Shown: positions 60,346-64,000 of the stretch, piece by piece
How the letters are laid out: every line of letters starts with the position of its first letter
How positions within the stretch are numbered: the first letter of the stretch is position 1
Assembly (NCBI GenBank): GCA_965223585.1
Contig: CBDCWW010000022.1
Span: forward strand, 434,001-498,000
Reading direction: 5' to 3'
DNA length: 64,000 bases
From: CBDCVN01 sp965223585
GTDB taxonomy: Bacteria > Deinococcota > Deinococci > Deinococcales > Trueperaceae
Notes under the pieces: generated by a model
Databases searched by the model: none
Told to the model about the DNA's origin: nothing
What the model saw: only the letters and a program-made list of their open reading frames with translations
Translations under genes and position numbers: made by a program

Positions 60346-60496
60346 CGTTCTCAATAACTCTGTACAGGACGCTTAAAATACTGATAGGCTGAAATTTAAA
60401 ATTAACTTGAGGATATCCTTGTTGAATAAGGAGCTAAGCGTATACTTCTATAAGCTAAGCCCTAGGAATCCATAATGAGCCAACAAAATTAAGTAG

Positions 60497-60853
60497 TGCT
60501 CTTCATGTAATGATGAAGAGCTCTTAAAAGACCCTGAAGCAAAAGATGAGTTACTACAGACTTGGAGTTATAATTTACAAAATGCTATTAACCAAGTTAG
60601 AGATTTTGTGGAAGAGAATGATGAAACTCATATCATTTTTGGAGCAGGTGATAGCTTGCTTTTTAAAGGATGCTTTAGTAGAGACCAACTCGAGCACATG
60701 CAAGATATTTATCACAAGGCCTTACAAGAAAAGGCAACATGTTCTATAGGGTTTGGTAGCACTTTAGCAGAAGCCTACTATGCCCTTAAGTTCGCCAAGT
60801 TACGTAAAGGCAAAAATGCTATCGTCGGTGCTAAGAGCGTTAATAATAAATAG
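60497..60853 (+). pseudogene. mCpol-like (minimal CRISPR polymerase) domain, N-terminus missing
   Basis: The frame open from 60497 reads about 118 residues: a helical part, THIIFGAGDSLLFKG with a G-x-G-D polymerase-type motif, then CSIGFGSTLAEAYYALKFAK and GKN. This order is that of mCpol, the stand-alone relative of the Cas10 palm domain that makes cyclic nucleotides. The usual first strand with its conserved aspartate is absent; a stop lies at 60494-60496. The frame could be used from GTG 60608 as 81 residues. Between 60346 and 60496 I see nothing else. No partner effector is next to it. Confidence 0.6.
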
Positions 60854-61103
60854 AACCTGTATATCTTATAACTATTATCATCTTGATAGATATGCGGGCA
60901 TGGAGTTCGCAAATGGTTATCTTGTATTACTTTAACACTTACACCTCGAGCCACAAAAACAAATCCCCTTTAAGCCACTGCCATAGCTAAAATCCAACTG
61001 TCCACCAAACCACTTGACTAGCTCGAGCACCCCCAAAGCTCAAGGTTAATACATTTGCTTTGTATAGGCATTGGCTTTACAATAGGTTTTTAGGAGCTAC
61101 AAC

Positions 61104-61604
61104 ATGCAAAAAACAGAGCAAATCAATATAAGAATAAAGCCCGAAATCAAAGCAGGTGCCGAAACGGTTTTTCATAACTTAGGTATTACCCCAACACAGG
61201 CAATTACAATGTTCTATAAACAAGTTAGTCTACAAAAAGGAATACCTTTTGAAGTGAAAGTTTCCAATCAGGAAACGTTAAAAACTATGGAGGAAACTAG
61301 GCGTGGAGAAGGTGTTAATCATTATAAGGAAGAAAACCTATCACACTTAGTAGAAGAAGCAGTTGCACGCTATATAAAGCAGCCTGAAAATAAACTCAAC
61401 CTTTCTAGTGTAAGTGTTGAAGAAGTACAGGCCCAAGGACTTGATGCTTTTGCCAAGCCAGTGTCATTTGAAACAATTATTTCAAAGTCAGATCCCATAC
61501 CTGAACAAAATGAAGAGGAAATCTTAGACATGTTACGACAAATTCGTAAGGAAAGTAATGTAGAAGCACGTGTGAAGCATCTAAATAATGGCGACACTCC
61601 TTAA
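61104..61604 (+). CDS. RelB/DinJ-like antitoxin, extended
   Basis: The 166-residue protein begins with a RelB/DinJ domain (TEQINIRIKPEIKAGAE, then GITPTQAITMFYKQV and GIPFEVKV). It continues for about 90 residues beyond the usual length, probably the toxin-binding part. It overlaps the start of the PIN toxin gene by 17 bases. The 250 bases before it (60854-61103) hold only two CTCGAG sites. Confidence 0.85.
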   Translation: MQKTEQINIRIKPEIKAGAETVFHNLGITPTQAITMFYKQVSLQKGIPFEVKVSNQETLKTMEETRRGEGVNHYKEENLSHLVEEAVARYIKQPENKLNLSSVSVEEVQAQGLDAFAKPVSFETIISKSDPIPEQNEEEILDMLRQIRKESNVEARVKHLNNGDTP

Positions 61605-62022
61605 TCCCTCAAAATCACTTACAGAAGTTGTGCTTGACACAGACGTTCTTTCCTTTTTATACAAAGGTAGTGACTTTGCCAAAGTTTACAAACCTTACCT
61701 GCAACAAACTCGCATTTACATTTCCTTTCAAACTGTTGCTGAAATCTATTTGTGGACACAAAGGGCAAATTGGGGTGAAAAGCGTATACAACACTTGCTA
61801 GGGCACTTAAATATTTACACTATGATACATAGTAGCCACAAGCTAGCTTGGCGTTGGGCTGTGCTTACTGAAAACACTAGGCGCAAAGGAAAAATCATCC
61901 ACCCCGGTGATGCTTGGGTAGCAGCAACTGCCTTAGAATTGGGCATTCCACTTGTTACTAACAACACAAAAGACTACATTGCAGTTGAAGACTTGGAATT
62001 GCTAAGTATCAAAAGTACCTAG
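61588..62022 (+). CDS. VapC-like PIN-domain toxin
   Basis: The 144-residue protein has the PIN acidic residues in order: VVLDTDVLS, a glutamate in VAEIY, GDAWVAATA and TNNTKDY. It should be a site-specific ribonuclease. Pairing with a RelB/DinJ-type antitoxin is unusual, since VapC usually has a VapB partner. It overlaps the antitoxin gene by 17 bases. Confidence 0.9.
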   Translation: MATLLNPSKSLTEVVLDTDVLSFLYKGSDFAKVYKPYLQQTRIYISFQTVAEIYLWTQRANWGEKRIQHLLGHLNIYTMIHSSHKLAWRWAVLTENTRRKGKIIHPGDAWVAATALELGIPLVTNNTKDYIAVEDLELLSIKST

Positions 62023-62273
62023 CAGTAATTTCTACTAAGCAAAGGACTCGAAAATTTAGATTATATGACTTAAGGCACACACATGCTACTATGCTTCTTA
62101 AAGCTAATGTACATCCCAAAATGGTTTCTGAGCGTTTAGGTCATGCCTCAGTAACTCTTACGCTTGATGTTTACTCTCATATCCTACCAACAATCCAAGA
62201 AGCTGCTGTTGATGCAATTGTTACAACTCTTTATCAAGATAAATCAGAGCAAAATTTTGCTACTTTAAATTAG
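62013..62273 (+). pseudogene. Tyrosine recombinase (integrase) C-terminal remnant
   Basis: Only the catalytic C-terminus remains: DLRHTHATMLL, then ERLGHASVTLTLDVYSH, which gives the R-H-x-x-H box, the LGH box and the nucleophile tyrosine. The frame runs back to about 62013, inside the end of the PIN gene, with no start and no N-terminal domain. It lies 93 bases from the 3' end of a tRNA, the usual place for an island integrase. Confidence 0.88.
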
Positions 62274-62290
62274 TTGGCACACAAGAAGCA

Positions 62291-62339
62291 CACAAAAAGA
62301 AACTTGATGTAACAAGTTTTTAGTTTATTACATCAAGTT
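62291..62339 (-). terminator. Rho-independent terminator of tRNA-Ile2
   Basis: A perfect 12-bp stem (62301-62312 with 62328-62339, 15-base loop) is followed on the minus strand by TCTTTTTG. It lies 27 bases after the tRNA 3' end on that strand. Confidence 0.8.
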
Positions 62340-62365
62340 GATCTGTTTCGGACAGTTTTTTATAT

Positions 62366-62442
62366 GGTGGGCCCTGCAGGACTCGAACCTGCGACCAATC
62401 GATTATGAGTCGACTGCTCTAACCAACTGAGCTAAGGGCCCA
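62366..62442 (-). tRNA. tRNA-Ile2 (anticodon CAU, lysidine type)
   Basis: A complete 77-base cloverleaf with encoded CCA: acceptor GGGCCCT/AGGGCCC, D arm GCTC/GAGC, anticodon stem GTCGA/TCGAT with loop CTCATAA, T arm GCAGG/CCTGC. Its anticodon is CAU. The body matches the minor isoleucine tRNA, whose C34 is changed to lysidine to read AUA, better than methionine tRNAs. Its 3' end faces the integrase remnant and is the likely attachment site of this island. Confidence 0.92.
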
Positions 62443-62548
62443 AAAATTACTAAAGGGTATTCTAACAGCCTAAACCTAAAGGTTCAATAGTGCTTAGAAA
62501 ATACCCTCGAGGCTTAAGATTAAATCAAATCTTGTACTGTAACACAAG

Positions 62549-63847
62549 TTATTTTATCTCTACCTTGAGTTCACGAATGTTGCTGTTTGTGAAGTCATTA
62601 TTTTGTAGGGATTCATATACTCTAACAAAATAGTTATGTGTACCGTTGTCAGTGGAGTCATAATTGATTCTATGTCTAAAAGGTTCTGTACTATCCTCAC
62701 TAAGTATTTGAGAATTTTTATAAGTACCATCTAACGATTCAAAAAATTGTACCTGTTCCACTATGGCTCGAGGATGAGGAACATAATTAAAATTATACCT
62801 GCCTGCTTGGGCTATGGGTGCTGGCAAAATAAAAGTCCCTATGGGAATAATAATGGAAAAATTTTGATGGGCAGAAGCATTTTCTGAAGGGACTTCTAAA
62901 GATAAAGAAAAGCCATAGGTTCTTGGCAGAGGGTATTCATCATTAGCATCTTTTAGAACTTTGATATAAATAGAACCTTTTTCAGAAGGTTTAGGGTAAG
63001 TATATTCCTCACCATTGGCAAGCTTAGGGATGGTGAATTCTAGTGTTTCTTTTACGACATTTGCATCATTTAGACCAAATTTTATTTGGTTAGGCAAAGG
63101 ACGGCCCTTGAAGGCATTGCCCTCAAATCTACCCTCTGGTTTTAACTTGGCTGAAGCAGATTTACAGCCATTGCTAGCTTGACACTCTATAGTAATATCA
63201 AAAGGTACTTTTACAGACTTATTATCGAGCATAGTTGTAATAGGTATGTTTATTTCTTCTGTAAAATTAATGCTTTTAATTACTAGGGACTCCTCAATTT
63301 TAGGAATTACAATACTAAAGCCAAGATTTGCATTAACTAAGCTATTTCCTAAAGAATCATTTAACTCTGCAATAAGGGTAAAAGCATAATCCCCGGCAGG
63401 AGGGTATTCACCATTGCTATCTTTACCAATCCTAATATAAACGTACCTTTGATTTTCAGGAACTTCAGGATAAATACGTTCTTCGTCTTTAGAAAGTGCA
63501 GGAATAGTAAAATCTAGTGTTTCTTTTGTAGTGCTCGAGTCATTTAGCCCAAACTTTATTTGATTAGGAAAGGGACGATTTTCAAAATCATTAGTAGCTA
63601 TTGCACCCTTTATAGTGAGTTTACCTGTGGCAGCCACGCACCCTTTTGTGGAATTGCACCCTACTGTGATGCTCAAGGGTACCTTTGTTAATTCACCTCT
63701 TTGTATAGTTTCTGCTGATAGCACTATTTGGTCAGTTAGATTGTAATCTTTAATTACTGGATTAGTGCTGTTTTTTTGTGAGCTGAGTTGACAGGCTACA
63801 GGCAATGTAAGCATTATTAAAATGGCTGAAATTAATTTTTGCTGCAT
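62549..63847 (-). CDS. Lipoprotein with a duplicated domain, unknown function
   Basis: The 432-residue protein has a lipoprotein signal (lipobox LPVAC, modified cysteine at about 19). Two homologous domains of roughly 130 residues follow, each with a G-C-x-x-A cysteine pair region and the shared segment PNQIKFGLND, then ETLxFTIP and YIxxxKDxNxEYP. The last 90 residues are a different beta-rich part. It would sit on the outer face of a membrane. I do not know its function. Confidence 0.8.
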   Translation of the reverse strand: MQQKLISAILIMLTLPVACQLSSQKNSTNPVIKDYNLTDQIVLSAETIQRGELTKVPLSITVGCNSTKGCVAATGKLTIKGAIATNDFENRPFPNQIKFGLNDSSTTKETLDFTIPALSKDEERIYPEVPENQRYVYIRIGKDSNGEYPPAGDYAFTLIAELNDSLGNSLVNANLGFSIVIPKIEESLVIKSINFTEEINIPITTMLDNKSVKVPFDITIECQASNGCKSASAKLKPEGRFEGNAFKGRPLPNQIKFGLNDANVVKETLEFTIPKLANGEEYTYPKPSEKGSIYIKVLKDANDEYPLPRTYGFSLSLEVPSENASAHQNFSIIIPIGTFILPAPIAQAGRYNFNYVPHPRAIVEQVQFFESLDGTYKNSQILSEDSTEPFRHRINYDSTDNGTHNYFVRVYESLQNNDFTNSNIRELKVEIK

Positions 63848-64000
63848 AATTTTTCTTTCTAGAAGATATTTTTATTGGTTTCCTAATTAAAAATTCTATA
63901 TATAAGTGTTGATATAATATGGTGTTAGTTACACAGTAATCATTATAACGATTTGAACAAGGAAGACAAGTTTGTGCGCTAGAAAAACTTTTCCAAGACA
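63848..64000. other. Upstream region of the lipoprotein gene
   Basis: The sequence is A+T-rich and holds no gene that I can support. On the minus strand TTTCTAG and AGAAAG motifs lie close to the lipoprotein ATG and could serve as its ribosome site. Confidence 0.35.

Noticed and set aside
62366..62442. Elongator tRNA-Met
   Set aside because: The anticodon is CAU, but the body closely follows the minor isoleucine tRNA with lysidine at position 34.

Overview
The window is about 60% A+T and looks like a bacterial chromosomal accessory region. Evidence for this is a tRNA-Ile2 with an integrase remnant beside it, TTG and GTG starts with Shine-Dalgarno sites, a lipobox protein, TPR-CHAT proteins, and many defence and mobile genes. 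I cannot assign a phylum. The palindrome CTCGAG occurs about 50 times by eye (roughly 8 expected from composition). It is almost absent from the insertion elements, so it probably marks native DNA.

Layout. 271-9427: a complete type I-B (Cst/Tneap-like) cas locus, cas6-cas8-cas7-cas5-cas3-cas4 then cas1-cas2, with an antisense MazEF-type toxin-antitoxin pair between cas4 and cas1. Between cas6 and cas8 lies a candidate CreTA-type RNA module. It has a lone degenerate CRISPR repeat whose spacer-like sequence matches (20 of 26 positions, seed intact) the promoter of a downstream small RNA. That small RNA folds as a tRNA-like molecule with an alanine-type G3:U70 acceptor stem, an encoded CCA end and no anticodon arm. 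9595-19787: a CRISPR array of 154 repeats, cut off inside a spacer by a Tn552-like transposon (19788-24150). That transposon carries an IS630 element inside its own transposase gene. The last four repeats of the same array lie 40 kb away at 60129-60345.

24151-33297: a transposon-truncated CHAT gene, an HTH/PIN toxin-antitoxin pair, a secreted TPR-CHAT gene broken by an IS1 element (9-bp target duplication), and a NagZ-like glycosidase. 33275-38293: an unrecognised membrane and ankyrin protein, and a GTPase with a membrane partner. 39130-48377: a DNA phosphorothioation (Dnd) locus, with a divergent methyltransferase-like gene facing dndB-C-D-E-A, a DUF4007 protein and an XRE regulator. 48400-50190: REP palindromes, a RAYT transposase, a decayed second RAYT copy, a truncated ATPase and a fossil of the dndA/DUF4007 junction. 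50247-57899: a minus-strand operon (HTH regulator, PLD-helicase restriction enzyme, small ORF, SMC-like ATPase, Dnd-associated protein 4, DGQHR protein) that is probably the restriction arm of the Dnd system.

58526-60117: an IS4-family element abutting the CRISPR tail. 60497-62442: a truncated mCpol-like gene, a RelB-like/PIN toxin-antitoxin pair, a tyrosine recombinase remnant and tRNA-Ile2 (CAU). 62549-63847: a duplicated-domain lipoprotein.

Together this is a defence island. CRISPR-Cas may be kept by an RNA addiction module that Cascade itself represses. Dnd modification is coupled to a restriction operon. Several toxin-antitoxin pairs are interleaved, and the whole has been rearranged by at least four transposable elements.
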